Below are positions 23,023-38,047 of a stretch of DNA of 64,000 nt, one piece after another. The translations under genes were made by a program, and so were the position numbers. The DNA lies in assembly GCF_036850765.1 (NCBI RefSeq), contig NC_089491.1, positions 185,359,520 through 185,423,519 of the forward strand, read 5' to 3'. The notes below the pieces were generated by a model. That model was given only the letters and a program-made list of their open reading frames with translations, was not told where the DNA came from and did not search any database. Origin of the DNA: Saccopteryx bilineata. Taxonomy: Eukaryota; Chordata; Mammalia; Chiroptera; Emballonuridae. Position 1 is the first letter of the stretch. The number at the start of each line of letters is the position of its first letter.

Positions 23023-23433
23023 CTAGAAAAATTCCAAGAGAATACCTTTTGCTTCCAATATATTCGGTTTGGTCATAATAAAGTGGGAAACATACTCCAT
23101 TTTTTCCATAAAAGTTTCCAAAATAATCCTCCTTCCAAAATGGAATCACTGCTATTAAAAATCCCACAATCCAGATGCCAATGAGGATGACTGAGGTCTG
23201 CCGTTTTCCAGGACGGATGTTACTGAAGGGAAAGACAATGACCAGAAACTTCTCCACAGTCAAGTATGTCAGCAGCAGGACAGAGACTTCGGTGGACAGC
23301 ATGGCCAGGACACCCATAAGGCGGCACTGTAAACTCTCCATCCACAGCAATGCATACTTCTGGTATTGCCCACGGTATTTTATATCAAAAAAGCCAATGA
23401 AGAACAAATAAATGCCCATCAGGCAATCTGCAC
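23023..23433 (-). CDS. RXFP2: RXFP2 exon 16: transmembrane helices 2-4
   Basis: A 411-bp exon covering the rest of helix 2 ([16 protein letters not shown], with the conserved Asp), the first extracellular loop, helix 3 with the disulphide Cys in LQCRLMG, the helix 3 base [10 protein letters not shown] in place of a canonical DRY, helix 4 ([19 protein letters not shown]) and extracellular loop 2 with GVCFPLYY. Acceptor ttcttaatag|GTGCAG and donor CTAG|GTAAATG. The open frame extends past the acceptor into intron 15, but those residues do not resemble the receptor, so the splice site sets the boundary. Confidence 0.97.
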
Positions 23434-24421
<988 letters not shown>

Positions 24422-24570
24422 TTACTCTAGGCAGGGTGCTACTTTTAAAAATGAACCTAGAGAACATAGAAATTCCGTGGCTTGTCTGAGGTGAGTCAGG
24501 GCAGGACATGAGAATGTGAAGTCCCCATCATGTTGGATTCTTCTCTAGGGTGTTATAAAAGTAGATTGTT

Positions 24571-24712
24571 GACCTAGCTGGATAGTTCAGCTGGTTAGAC
24601 CATTTTCTCAAAATGCAGAGTTTGCTGGTTTAAGCCCCAATCAGGGCACACACAGGAACATACTGTCTCTTCCTTTCTCTCTCTCTAAAATCAGTAAAAT
24701 AAACATTAAAAT
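24571..24712 (+). mobile_element. Short, diverged tRNA-derived SINE
   Basis: gacctagctggatagttcag start, a degenerate B box (gctggtttaagcccc), a CT-rich stretch and an A-rich end. More diverged than the SINEs with intact duplications. Confidence 0.7.
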
Positions 24713-25249
24713 GGGTCTTGAGAAAACATTCAGGGGTTTGGGTTTGGGATACAAAGGACCTATGGTAGCTCACTAAAAACTTTCTTGTCTTGCCCTTAGT
24801 TTTAAATATACTCATTTCAACTAGCCCCATGTCCCTGGCTGGACGGAGGGTCTGAGACCAGAAAACCAGGAAAACTCAGTCTCTCTGGAGCTAGGAGGAA
24901 GAGCAGCTGCCTGAAACACAGATGTCTTCCCAGGGACTGAAAAGACTTAATTTCTAGAGGAAAACATAGGTTTGTGATTGATCTATTTATGATCCAAGTG
25001 TGTGGGATGGTCAAGTGTTTGAATTGGAAAGGTCGTCTGGTGTATTGCCATTCCCCAAACTTGTGTGTTTAGGATTTTCTTCCATAAAAGTCATTCTATT
25101 TGAATTTTTTGCTACCTCTCTTAGGTTGTCTCTTTTCTTCTAATTCTTTTCATTTCTTTTCTCATCCAGTTAGTAGACCAGCATGTTAAACAAAGCTTGA
25201 CTTTGCCACAGATGCTGGGTCTCCCGTGATGGGACCCCGGCTACCCAGA

Positions 25250-25670
25250 TCTCCCTTCCTCTTTTACTTCCTGCCTCACTCCACCCAGACACACCAGGCT
25301 TCCACTTATCCTCAGGCAACCAGTTACACCCCTTTTCTGTATAATGCTGTTTCTATTCCCTCTGCTTAGAAAATTCTTCTTTCTTTCCTCATATATTCAG
25401 TGCTGCTCCCTCCCTCCATTAAGGTCTGCTAGAATGAATGTCACATCATTCTGACTTCTCTGTGGACCATCAACGTCTCTCTCTCTATCCCTTCAACTTG
25501 CCATACTTGTCTTCAGAGCATTTATTAGCTACTTGTTTACATGCTTGTTTTCCGTTTCCTAAAGCTACCTGAACACTCCATGGGGCAGACACTTGTTTCT
25601 CCTGGTCATTCTATGTGCTCAGGTCTAGAAGAGTGGCTGGCACACTTCCTAGATGAGTTCATAAATGACG
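25250..25670 (+). repeat. L2-like LINE 3' end
   Basis: Long CT-rich run ending in 'gagtggctggcacacttcct' and 'gagttcataaatga', as in L2 3' ends. Confidence 0.5.
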
Positions 25671-26951
25671 CATAATTTAGTGCTGGGATGTCAGGAAGAA
25701 AAATTGGAGGCAATCCCTGCTCCCGAGCAGCTTTCAATCTCTTTTCCTGATATCATCTACCCAGTTAAGGGAACTTGACTTATAATTCTCTTGTTTTCCC
25801 CTCCTTCCCTGGGGCATTCACTTGACCTCTCAGTTTTTTGTAAATTATGTCCACTGTCTTCAGGTAGAATCAGCTAGTGTCTGTCATGACTCAGCTTCCC
25901 CTCCCACTGTGACTGTGGCACTGGTGGTAGTAGAGAGTGGGACATGGAGTGGAAGTGACTTAGTAAGTGTGGACAAGGACATTGGAAGAAGAACTGAGCC
26001 ACTTAGTAAGGGACCTAAGTTAACACATTTTCTGTTAGTTGTTGGGTCCTGCTGACCTCAACCGAAGGCTCTCTACTGAGTTCTAAAAAGGTTGAAACTC
26101 TCTATTCTAAGATTTCACATTCTACCTGCAACAAGGAAATGAGAGCCTCCTTAAATATGTCTCTACTGGTGCCACATAAGAGAAATTGTGGAAACCACAT
26201 GGGCGGGCATGCATCAAACAGTTTCCTTTAGTAATCACACCTACAGCACAGACACAAACTAAATGTTTTCTCAGGAGAGCGCCTCCACACCAACCATTTC
26301 AGGCACTTGCTGCACCCAACTTGTAAGCTTATTTTGAATTCTCCCTATTGTTGTAGATAGCAACAGTTAATTTTTGAAATCATGAACACAGAGATTACAT
26401 GGTCGATGGAGAAATAATCATGTCATAAACACATATATTAATACAACTTACACAGTGCACTTTTAGTCAAATATATTCAAGTGACTTATCAAAAACTACT
26501 TATAAAGATTAATTACCTCCATTCTGAAGTGCACATAGTAACAGTATCAACACCTGGAATTTACATAAGCACCTTTCTTCCTAAGGGCTCAAATCTTAGA
26601 GCAGCCGACTGCTCATTCATGAGAGGTGAATTAATGTTCCCAGGTCTCCTGAGTACCATTGAGCCAGTGACTTCGTCTTGTGTAATGTGTGGCACTCTGG
26701 TACCCTGATCTCTCATTGGGCCTCAATTGGATAAACAGCGTGTTTCCAGGGAGAAGTGTCATTCATGTCGGCACATCATAATATTGAATTCTATTTGAAC
26801 AGGGACCAAAGGTGACAAAATTAAAACGTTCTCAATAAAAAGACTTTTTTCTTGTACAAAAACACATTGCAGTGACACATGAGACAGTTTGCACTAGAAC
26901 ACCTGTGACATTCCACCATGCGGTCTTCTCCACTCTTTCATACATACATAC

Positions 26952-27023
26952 ATGTGAGAAAGATTCCTCATGGGCTGAAACATGCGTGTGTTTATATTTG
27001 GAATCTCTATCCTTGCCAGGTCT
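26952..27023 (-). CDS. RXFP2: RXFP2 exon 14: leucine-rich repeat 10
   Basis: 72-bp LRR exon reading [15 protein letters not shown] then QPMRNLSHI. Last LRR before the hinge and transmembrane region. Acceptor tgttttccag|AGACC. The donor CAT|GTATGTATG lies at the edge of a short CATA repeat; GTATGT is an acceptable but less common donor. Confidence 0.93.
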
Positions 27024-28928
27024 CTGGAAAACAGACACAACAGGTTTCATGTTTTCAGGATTTCACTTTTTAGTAACTACCTTCTTTGTCACATCCTAAA
27101 TATCACTCTTCAAAACCCTATGCTACCAATTCAAAGTAGGATGAGAATTTCACAGTAAGCTATCTTAGAAAATTGCCATTTTTCTTTATGCCTCCTGTAC
27201 GTCGGAGCTCATTTTATCACTACCTATGCAAAACTGTATTCTAATACAACACTTCCATTCATTTCTTTGATTTAAAAACAGCAGTGGTGATTTGTGTGAT
27301 TATGAATGGGTTTGATGGTTTGATTTTAGAAACTGTGATGTGAGTTAGAGGAGTTCTGACAGGAGCTGCTATGCCCAACCAGCAAACACCATTTAGTGAG
27401 TTTGTGAGAATCTGGATTTAAATACAGTCATTTTTTCTGGCTTATATGTCTTTATGGGGGAGAGCAGGGAAGCAATAAAAGGAGTTCCAATTCAAGATAA
27501 TTGTTTTCTAAGACAAGCGTGGGAAGCAGAATCCTTTAATTCTTCTAGCCCCAGAGGTGTCCTTAAGAAGGCTCCAATCATAACCCTTGTACTCCTCATT
27601 TATCCAGATGCTTCTTCAATACAGAGTTCTTTGAAGACCTCTTTGAAAGGCATGTATGAAGGGAGTGTGTCTCTTTCAGGAACCATAGTTGGAGAGAGGA
27701 CAAGCTAAAATGACAGTAGCCTTTTACTTGTAAAAGTTACTGTGAAAGATGTTTGATTCTCACCCCATTTCTTTCTGACTAATCTGAATAAGGACTTCTT
27801 GATGTAGCTTTAAGTCTTCCTTTGCCCAGTGAGTCCTTTGCAGAAGAATCACCTTGCTCTTTGGCCACCAGAAACAAAGTTTAGTGGAGCAATGATGGTA
27901 CTGAGCCTTTACAGGGTATCTCCTGCAGGCAATGCTGAGTCCTTTTGAAAGGGTTTCCCCTCTTCTTTCTTTTGCTCTCTAGCTTTCTCCTGGATCACAG
28001 TTTTGCTTTGCATGAATAGTGTAATTATTTGACTAAGAGTTTATAGTTTCTAAAATAGCCAAAATCACTATATCTTGAGTGCCTTATGCCAAGCAAATGC
28101 TATAAATATAAGTTGGTGGCCAATGAATGTGAAATAAATATGTAAATGTATCTTTAGAAAAAATAAATGAGACAAAGAAAGAAAAGAAACAGAGAAAGAA
28201 AAGTTGAAGTAAATAGTTATGACTTTGACTTTTCAGAAAGGCATGATGTGGTAACTTGATATTTTGCTTTTCAGAATTCAGTATGTGATGAGTGAAAGGA
28301 AGAGTCCTTTTGTCCACATTCTGTCTGTTCTTATATTTAAGAACAATGTATTATTGACATTTTTTGGTTTTTAATATTCTAGCTTCTTGAGAGCAATAAC
28401 CAAGTCCTTTACACCAGTGGGTGCTCACTAACACCTGTGATGAGATAACTTAGATCTTGCATCATTTCAGTAGAAAGCTATTTAACAAGAATAAAAAGTG
28501 ACATTAAGTCTTGGTCTTTTGAAGTAAATGAAGAAAGGCTTTAGGTTGAGATTGGATAGTACAGTATGTGTAAGAACAAAGGACGACTGGTAGAGTTCTT
28601 GATATGATTTGTAGCCTAATATTCTTGAAAATTTAAAATACTAAACAAAATTAATTATCTAAATCTTCATCTTTGTGGGATAATTTTTTTCCTTTAATGA
28701 TTGAAAAGTAAAAAGTATGCCCTGTAGACTGATAGCAAGTGGACTGCTGGAGGAAAGAGAAAAGGCAGTGAGTCTTTCACAATTTGTTCTTCACCAAAGG
28801 TTTAATAACAAAGTAGTTAAAAATTTAATTCTCTATGAAAACTGTCTGATTAGATTTTCCCATATGAACCAGTTGTGTTTTTAAGTGAAGTACATCCACT
28901 AAACTAACACATGTCATATTTCACTTAC
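27024..28928 (-). other. RXFP2 intron 13
   Basis: Intron of 1905 bp. I see no clear repeat family or gene. Confidence 0.8.
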
Positions 28929-29000
28929 AGAGACTGAAGTTGTTTAAGACTTTCAAACTGGTTCTTGTGGAGATACAAGACGGAATTGGACGACAGGTTC
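28929..29000 (-). CDS. RXFP2: RXFP2 exon 13: leucine-rich repeat 9
   Basis: 72-bp LRR exon reading NLSSNSVLYLHKNQF then ESLKQLQSL. NLS gives a potential N-glycosylation site. Acceptor tacaaaag|GAACC, again an AAAG-type acceptor, and donor TCT|GTAAGTGA. Confidence 0.94.
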
Positions 29001-29107
29001 CTTTTGTACCATTAAAGGAAAGAAGAAAAAAAGAATCAGGATGTTATTATTTTTGAAGCTTAAGATGTTCCCATTTAAATCTGATGACAGTTGTAAGAAG
29101 AACTTAC
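29001..29107 (-). other. RXFP2 intron 12 (107 bp)
   Basis: Very short intron between LRR exons 12 and 13, with donor GTAAGTT and acceptor gtacaaaag. Contains a G/A-rich stretch on the plus strand. Confidence 0.9.
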
Positions 29108-29179
29108 AGTTTTTGTAGAAGCTTCAGGTCTTTAAAAATGTGGGCTGGTAGCTCTGTTATCATATTGCTAGAGAGGTCC
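29108..29179 (-). CDS. RXFP2: RXFP2 exon 12: leucine-rich repeat 8
   Basis: 72-bp LRR exon reading DLSSNMITELPAHIF then KDLKLLQKL. Acceptor accaacag|GGACC and donor ACT|GTAAGTT. Only 107 bp of intron separates it from the next LRR exon. Confidence 0.95.
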
Positions 29180-31608
29180 CTGTTGGTGATAGTAAAAACC
29201 CAAAGCAATTACACTGGAAATAAGTGACCTGGTTATTACCCCTCACAAGTTTCATCATCCTACTTGACGTAATAGAGAATATGATTCAATTTAACCAACC
29301 TGATAACTTGTTATGCAACCAGGCTGTGAGAGGCAGCCAAATGGATATGCTTTCCATCACTTCTAGACATGTGACATTTTGCCCATCCAGTTCCTGTCTG
29401 GTATTTCCTGTCAAACTCTTTCCAACACATTCCCAACTGGGCTCCAATAATTTACTTTGATTCATCTCCTCTGTTTTAGGTACTCTTTGTGCACTTTGAT
29501 CACTCACTTTTTTTTTTGTGATCCTACTTGATTCTTATATGTAATCTCTTGTTTACTCAACTATATTATTAGCTTTCTGAGGTTAACACTCATACCTTCT
29601 ACTTATTTTACATTCCAGCTAAGATAACATTTTTGTATTCACTATATCTGCCCAGATAATCTTGAATAGGTAAGTTCATACATTTTTCATTAATTCTTTT
29701 ATGATACTATTTTTTAAAGGAATTAAAGAATTTAGAACTAAATATAACAGGACTGTCTGATCCAGAAAGAGTCATAGGGAAGTGTTTCTGCAGAGTGAGG
29801 AAAAAGATTTGTCAGGATCAGAAGGAATTATGAATCTTTAAGAGACCAAAATACCCTCTGAGCCAGAGATGATAAAAGCAAAACAGATCTGAAATTGCCT
29901 AAGAATCAAATAAATGATTTTTATCTATTTTTGATGCTTTGGAGCTGCTGATGGTGTGTGGGAGCTACCAATAACTCAGCTTAGCTCTTTCTCTAAAGAA
30001 GCTTACAGTTGAAGCAAGCAGCTCAACTATCAAGTGAAGAAAGAATGAAACATGTGCTATTGCAGAAGTACAGACAAGAAACAGAGGAAGAAGTCCTCAA
30101 ACCTGGCCTGGGAAATTAGGAAGTGTCTGAACAAAGCTGGACGATTTTCATGGGTGAAACAAAAGGAGAGCAGTTTTTCAGCAGAGGGTTACATAAACAG
30201 GATCAGAAAAACTGATGCTCACAAGTCAACTCATCAGGGGTCAGAAAGTGGTTCAACGTAGCTGGAGATAAAGGGATGGAGAGGATGGGGCCTGGAGAAG
30301 CACGTGCAGACAAAATGGGAAGGCTGTGAATACTTTTCAAGGTGTATTTCCCAGAGTAGAGTTCAGGCTTATAATATTTATGAATTAGATTGAAGTACAG
30401 TATCTTAATTATTCTTGAATTATTTTTCAAATTACTCTTACTGAATTATTTTTCCTAGTCCTTTCTAGATGTTGAAAGAAGGTATAATGAATGGGGGGGC
30501 AGAGGTTAATTTAAAAAGTTCATTTTCAATTTTAGACTTCAGATCAGAGGGAGGAGCTCTCTGCCTTAATTTCCACTATTGGTAATATAACATAATTTTA
30601 ACTTCCAATGTTACACAGTTATGCAGGTGACAATGAATTAATAGCAAGACAGCTGCTTTTGAAAAGGCCTAGATCTACAAAACATATGTTTCAAAGGAAC
30701 TAGTTCCATGAACTCTCTGAATACTTATTCAGTGAACCTGAGCCTCGATCTCAACTTCAGTATTTGCTTCCTTTGCTGTAGAAGTCATCATTTTTCAAGG
30801 AATAACAAACACCTTCATTCCTTAGTTTAGTTATAATTAGTTAATATTTTTGTTAGTTATTCCTTCAGCAAGCATTTACTGACAATTAGCTATACTTTAG
30901 CTATTAGAGATAATGTTCCATGGGTGTAAGAAGCCATGAAAATTCACTTACTCCTGAGCACACATGTACATGAAATCACCCAGAAAAAACCGGCAAGGAG
31001 ATTAGAGTAGGCTAAATCCACAGTAAGCTCATTTTCTTTCTTTCTTTCTTTTTAAAATTCAATTCAGTGAGAGAAGGGGAGGCAGAGAGACAGACTCCTG
31101 CATGTGTGCCGACCGGGATCCACCCGGCATGCCCACTAGGGGGTGATGATCTGCCCATCTGGGGCTTTACTCTGTTGCTCAGCAACTGAGCTTTTTTTAG
31201 AGCCTAAGGCAGAGGACATGGAGCTGTCCTCAATGCCCAAGGCTAACTCACTTAAATTGAGTCATGGCTGCAAGAGGGGGAGAGAAAGAGAGAGAGAGAG
31301 CGAATCAAGAGGGGGAGTGGTAGAGAAGCAGATGGGTGCTTCTATATGCGCTGACTGGGAATCAAACCTGGGACATCCACATGCCAGGCTGATGCTCTAC
31401 TAGTGAGCCAACCAGCCAGGGCCAAGCTCACTTTATAATTTTGCTTTGCATCTGACTTCAGGTTAATGTTGGTTTCTTTATGAATCTTGAATACCCAGAA
31501 GTCTGCAGGATTTTGATTGCTACCAGTGAAAAAGCAGTCTCCCTAGTCTGTTAAATTTATCATCTTGGAAGAAGCAATCATATTTTCCTAGTGGACAATG
31601 ATACTTAC
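29180..31608 (-). other. RXFP2 intron 11
   Basis: Intron of 2429 bp with one SINE (about 31037-31423). The rest is AT-rich without a recognised gene. Confidence 0.8.
31037..31423 (-). mobile_element. Long tRNA-derived SINE (same type as at 2236-2647), minus orientation
   Basis: Minus strand begins ggccctggctggttggctca and includes the gatctgcccatct / tgcccactaggggg modules. Near-duplicates aagctcattt (31025-31034) and aagctcactt (31424-31433) flank it. More diverged than the copy at 2236. Confidence 0.85.
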
Positions 31609-31680
31609 AATTCTCCTAAATTTTTTAATGAAGAAAATGTCTTCTCTGGAACAAAATCGATTTGATTTCTAGGCAGAAAC
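31609..31680 (-). CDS. RXFP2: RXFP2 exon 11: leucine-rich repeat 7
   Basis: 72-bp LRR exon reading [15 protein letters not shown] then SSLKNLGEL. Acceptor tcttacag|GTTTC and donor ATT|GTAAGTAT. Confidence 0.95.
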
Positions 31681-31951
31681 CTGTAAGACATGTTGAGAGT
31701 CAGCGCTGCTGGTTCATTTTTGCTACAGTACCAGATCTCATTTGGACAGGCCATTAACCCAGTGGGCTTTCCCATGCCTCTTTTGAAGACTTAAAGTGAG
31801 GTGGATTCTGGTGTGGAAATAATACTGGAGTTTGTCCCTGAGTATGCCACATGTCCTCTCTAGGAAATGGTGTCAGAAGTAGTTTGAGGTGATAAGTGTG
31901 GTCTATAAGGCTGCACTTTGTTTGAATTCTCACTATTTCAGAAAGTGGATT

Positions 31952-31964
31952 CCCCCCCCCCCCC
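31952..31964. repeat. Poly-C run (13 C)
   Basis: Uninterrupted C13 on the plus strand; a likely spot for length error or polymorphism. Confidence 0.9.
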
Positions 31965-32060
31965 GACACAAATACACACAAATAATGTCAGATTTGGACC
32001 CTATTAGTAATGTCCCAGGAGGCTTTGGCGGGATTCTTGTGTAAGGCACATGCCTTAAGA

Positions 32061-32526
32061 CGGGTCCCCAAACTATGGCCCACGGGCCGCATGCAGCCCC
32101 CTGAGGCCATTTATCTGGCCCCCGCCACACTTCTGGAAGGGGCACCTCTTTCATTGATGGTCAGTGAGTACTGTATATGGCGGCGCCGCAAAGCACGGTG
32201 TTGCTCACATACAGTACTACTTCCGGTGATGCGGGACGCATGCGTCACAGCTCCAGAAGCACGTCATATCACTTGTTATGGCTAGCAGTGACAAATATGG
32301 AGCCAGACCCATAGTTCCCATTGAAATACTGGTCAGTTTGTTGATTTAAATTTACTTGTTCTTTATTTTAAATATTGTATTTGTTCCCATTTTGTTTTTT
32401 TACTTTAAAATAAGATATGTGCAGTGTGCATAGGGATTTGTTCATAGTTTTTTTTTATAGTCTGGCCCTCCAACGGTCTGAGGGACAGTGAATTGGCCCC
32501 CTGTGTAAAAGGTTTGGGGACGCCTG
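32061..32526. mobile_element. Non-autonomous hAT-type DNA transposon (466 bp)
   Basis: Ends gggtccccaaactatggccc and tttggggacgcctg are inverted repeats. It is flanked by a perfect 8-bp duplication, ccttaaga, at 32053-32060 and 32527-32534, the hAT signature. No transposase. Same family as the shorter copy at 14835-15024. Confidence 0.9.
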
Positions 32527-33556
32527 CCTTAAGACAAAGCCAGAATGAGCAAGCTTGAACCAACTTTGTAGCAGCTTCTGGGGCCATAAAGAAAATTTAA
32601 ATTTGGTGGGGTTACAGTGCCTTTATATTCCTTGTCTGTAAATGGAATTCTCTTAGAGAAATGGCAGAACGTGGAGGTCAACTGCCACCTGTATTACAGG
32701 ATGCTGAAAGGAGACAGTGAGTGTGAAAGGGGTTCAAAGCTGCATGGAACACAGTATAGAAGGCACTGATGTCCTTGTTCAGTTTTCCACTCTTCTCTCA
32801 TTGTCCGTAAAAAAATAACTATTTGTATTTCCTGAGTGAATTAGCCTTTTTTTTCCTCATTGAACATCCTTATCTGCACTCTGATTGATAAATGTGCATG
32901 TTCTGTGTTTGAGCAAAGTGGTTAGACCACTACAAATGAATAGACTCCAACTTGTCTTTTTCAACTATCCATGCAACCGACCAGCATTACTAAGTGTTTA
33001 CTCTATATGGAAAACTACAATGAAAACAAAAAGCAAAATGATTGTGATTTTAAGTTTTCTAGTGCAAATGTGCCAACTTATCTACCTTCCCACCCTAATA
33101 AAAACACAGTCAGCAATCAGAATCACCACTCAGAATCTTTAGCCCATCAGAACACATTAGGTGTTTTTTCCCTTTAGAATGAAAAGAAATATATATTTTA
33201 GAGAAGACATTACGTGATGTCACTGGCAGCAATAATTACTGGATAGCTCACCACTTTCACATATATAATCTCGTTTCCCAGATCATGGGTTTAGGTGCCA
33301 GTTCAGCTGAGAGCATGCCCAGAACTAGTGACTGTCCTTGGAAATAAGGGGAGCAGCTGAAAACCTGCATGGTGGCAACTAAAGGTGAGCTGGGACCACT
33401 GTCATAATCAGCCAATCCATGTGTGCATTTTCTAGTGTTGCAGTTTCAGAGCAAGGCCATGAATAAGACACTGCTTTGAAATCCTTTGTCAATATTTTCT
33501 TTTGGTTTCTGAATCTATTGGGCATCCCCTCATTTACCAAGTCTGTTGCGTACTTA

Positions 33557-33853
<297 letters not shown>

Positions 33854-33939
33854 TCAACATTTAGTAAGTGTCTGTCTATGCTGGATAGCATGCTATTAAT
33901 TCTCCCAATGTTACCCTCATGATGGAGGTAACTACCATT

Positions 33940-34125
33940 TTTTTGGTTTCTATGCTGTCAGGTACTGTATGTACTGAGCGCATAAGTTGGTATTATTAAC
34001 CCCCACCCCCATTTTGCATGTGAGAAACCTGAGATTCACAGAAATTTACTTTTTTTTTTGTCACACAGCTAGAAACTAGTAGGATTGCCCTTTTAACCTA
34101 GATCCATTGACTATAAAGCCTAGAT
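33940..34125 (-). repeat. MIR SINE
   Basis: Reverse-complement MIR: 'cattttgcatgtgagaaacc', 'gtcacacagctagaaactag' and an end resembling gactctaaagcc. Confidence 0.8.
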
Positions 34126-34679
34126 AATTAACCATGGCAAATAGATCGTTAAATCTTACATTCCACCAATACTGTGTTTATTTTATTGAAGGAGAAACTC
34201 AGGTTGAAGTTATCTTCTTAATTTCGAGTGCCAGAGTCAGGACATGTATCCTGTTCTGCAGGATGAAGAGTGACCCCTTTTCCTACCATGCCTCAGTGAG
34301 CCCTCTATGCCTTAAAAACCTTTTGATAACAAGTATATAAATACATATGAAGAAAAGTCACTAAGTGTACACAAGGCCACCTAATAGTGTTGTCACAAGT
34401 AATTCTGAGGCCCTTTTAGAGAGAATCAATAGTTTGGGTACTAAGTTGTATCATCTTGTGGGCATCGAGTGCCCTGATGTGATGTGAGAAGAGTTCTGGG
34501 GACGTTCCTAGCACAGGAAATGGCTCCTGTGACTATACTGCTTGTCTCAGGAGACCATGAGGATAAACATGACAGAGAATGGTGGGTAGTGATAGTGAAA
34601 CCAAGAAAGAATTTAAATGAATGTTTAAACAAGTATTGGTTAAAAGCTAACAAAGAGTGGGAATGGTTTAGCACTTTCA

Positions 34680-35140
34680 GTTAGCACATAATAATGTGCC
34701 AATCATCAGGCTAATGCTGGGGTATAAGATCATTGGTGGGTTTCTGCCCTCATGGAGTTTCTAAAAGTGTAGGGAACACACAGTAAGGCTGTGGTTCTGT
34801 GGCAATAGCACTGTGAAGGAGCCATGCAGGATAAAACTGAAGTCAGTCGGTGTGTCGGGATTGGCTTCCTGAAGGTGTCGTTTAAGAGAACTTTTGAAGG
34901 GAGTCAGAGTTAACCAAAAGAATAAAGGAGCAAGACTTTTCAAGTCAAAGAAGCAATGCATGTTGAGGGACGTGACTGTTGGTGCATTCAGAAAGAAGAC
35001 ATGCCAGAGGAGGGGCAGGGAAGGAGACCAGATAGGGTGAAGAATGGAGAACTACAGGTCACAGGTGCTCAAGGAGAAAGTTTGAACTTTACCTTTATAC
35101 CCATCAGAATTCTCAATAAACCAGGAAGTAACAGGATCAG
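34680..35140 (+). repeat. L2-like LINE fragment
   Basis: Includes 'tctgccctcatggagtttct', 'gtgaaggagccatgcaggat' and 'ccaggaagtaacaggatcag', as in L2. Confidence 0.6.
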
Positions 35141-35256
35141 ATTTTAGTTTTGGAGAAGTGAGCATAGATGAGCTTTTTATGTAATTGAAAATTAACTAGA
35201 GGGCTAGTATCCTTAATCTATCCAAAAGACAAACTAATGCCTATATATATACTCAC

Positions 35257-35328
35257 ATCCAGTTGAGCTGAGGAATTTGAGCACACATCTGCCTAGGAAG
35301 TGCTTCTACATAGTTATTAACCATAGAC
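35257..35328 (-). CDS. RXFP2: RXFP2 exon 9: leucine-rich repeat 5
   Basis: 72-bp LRR exon reading SMVNNYVEALPRQMC then AQIPQLNWM. Acceptor tgtaaag|GTCTA and donor GAT|GTGAGTAT. The acceptor ends AAAG rather than the usual CAG/TAG, and the tract before it is purine-containing, so this may be a weaker splice site. Confidence 0.92.
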
Positions 35329-36540
<1,212 letters not shown>

Positions 36541-37124
36541 TTAAGTAAAACCAGGAAAAACTAAAAGGCCTGTGACAATCCTGCCTCTGCCCACACATGC
36601 TGTCCCTCTTCCTGTTCCTTCACACGGGCGGGCGTATCTCCTCCCTGAGCACCTCCCTTCACCCTGTGTGTGGAATGGCTCTTTCCTCTACAAGCCCATC
36701 CCAGCTCTGAACAAGTCTGCCATCCTGATGGACTTACAGCCCCATGTGCTACCCTTCACCTCTGGACACATGGATTCCATACAGACTACTCTTATTTATT
36801 TATTGGGTGAACTCGAAATCCCTAAATGCTTTGACCTACTACTTGACTAAATGAAAAATGCATTTAAAAAAATTCATAGGAAATCACAAATGCTCCTGTG
36901 GTCTCACAGTATTTAAATGATGTATTTAATAATGCTTATACAAATGAACTCATAAAGAGCTAAAAGAGTAAAAGAGTGAAATATTTATATATTCAAATCA
37001 CTTTCTAAGAATATATGGTATTTCCTAGAAAAAAATTAGACTAAAGGGAAATATGCCTTCTTTTCTCTTGTATTTGAAGCAGACACCATTTCCTCTGCTT
37101 CCCAGGATCTGGAGGAGGGAGTGA

Positions 37125-37290
37125 CATCGAGCACCTACTATATGCCAGGCACAATGCATGTGGCAATTTACTATGTCATATGAACCAGTCTTCACAGTAT
37201 TGCTCTTGTAAAGGAATTATGATTTCAGTCAACAAATGAGGAAAAAAGGCCTAAGAGGATTTAAAAAGTCACCTGCAACACTAAGCCAGG
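37125..37290 (-). repeat. MIR SINE
   Basis: Reverse-complement MIR beginning 'gagcacctactatatgccag' with 'aacaaatgaggaaaaaaggc' downstream. Confidence 0.75.
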
Positions 37291-37567
37291 GGCACAGCGT
37301 ACACAAGGTCTGGAGAAAGCTGAGGCCTTGATCTTTTCCATTATACCAGGCTGACCTATGGAAATGGGCAAATAGACACAGAGTGCCCTCTGACTGCCCT
37401 TTGTTAATTTTTCTGGTGAAAATGCAGACATTTGATGTGAGCCCCTTTGAGGTGGAGCTGGTGGCTCAGCCTTGAACATGGTGACACACCACAAGCCACC
37501 ATATGTTCAGACTTCTTTATGAATACTCTGGAAATTCAAAAACTCCTTAACTTGTTCAATGTCTAGG

Positions 37568-37785
37568 TCAATAGTTTTCCACAGATGGCAATTTCTCTCC
37601 CAGGGTACATGTGGGAGTGTTTGGACACACTTCTGGTTGTTACGCTCTGGGGGAAAGTCTTACTGGCATCTAGTGGGGTAGAGGCCACAGAGGCTGCTAA
37701 ACATCCTAAACTGCACAGGACACCCTCTTCCTCCAATCAAAAAATTATCTGGGCTCAAATGCCAACAGTGCTGAGGTGAGAAGCA
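37568..37785 (-). repeat. MER5A-like hAT element
   Basis: Includes 'tactggcatctagtggggta', 'gaggccacagaggctgctaa' and 'catcctaaactgcacaggac', the MER5A pattern in reverse orientation to the copy at 47345. Confidence 0.8.
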
Positions 37786-38047
37786 CCGCCATAGGTAACA
37801 CTGAGTGGAAAGAAGAATAGCGAGTACGCCGCTGGGTCAGAGGACCCTGGAAGAGCATGGCACCATGTTTTTTCACATAGTTACCATTTGGTGTGTCACT
37901 GTCTGAACTGTTGGTTGAATGTTTCAGATTACACGACAACCAGAAAAATACAGTAAACAAAATTCACAAGTAGATGGAAACTGTAAACACTGGAGTGCAT
38001 CATTATGACTGGGATCCCTTCTGGGGCAGGAGAGCCAGGGTACTCAC

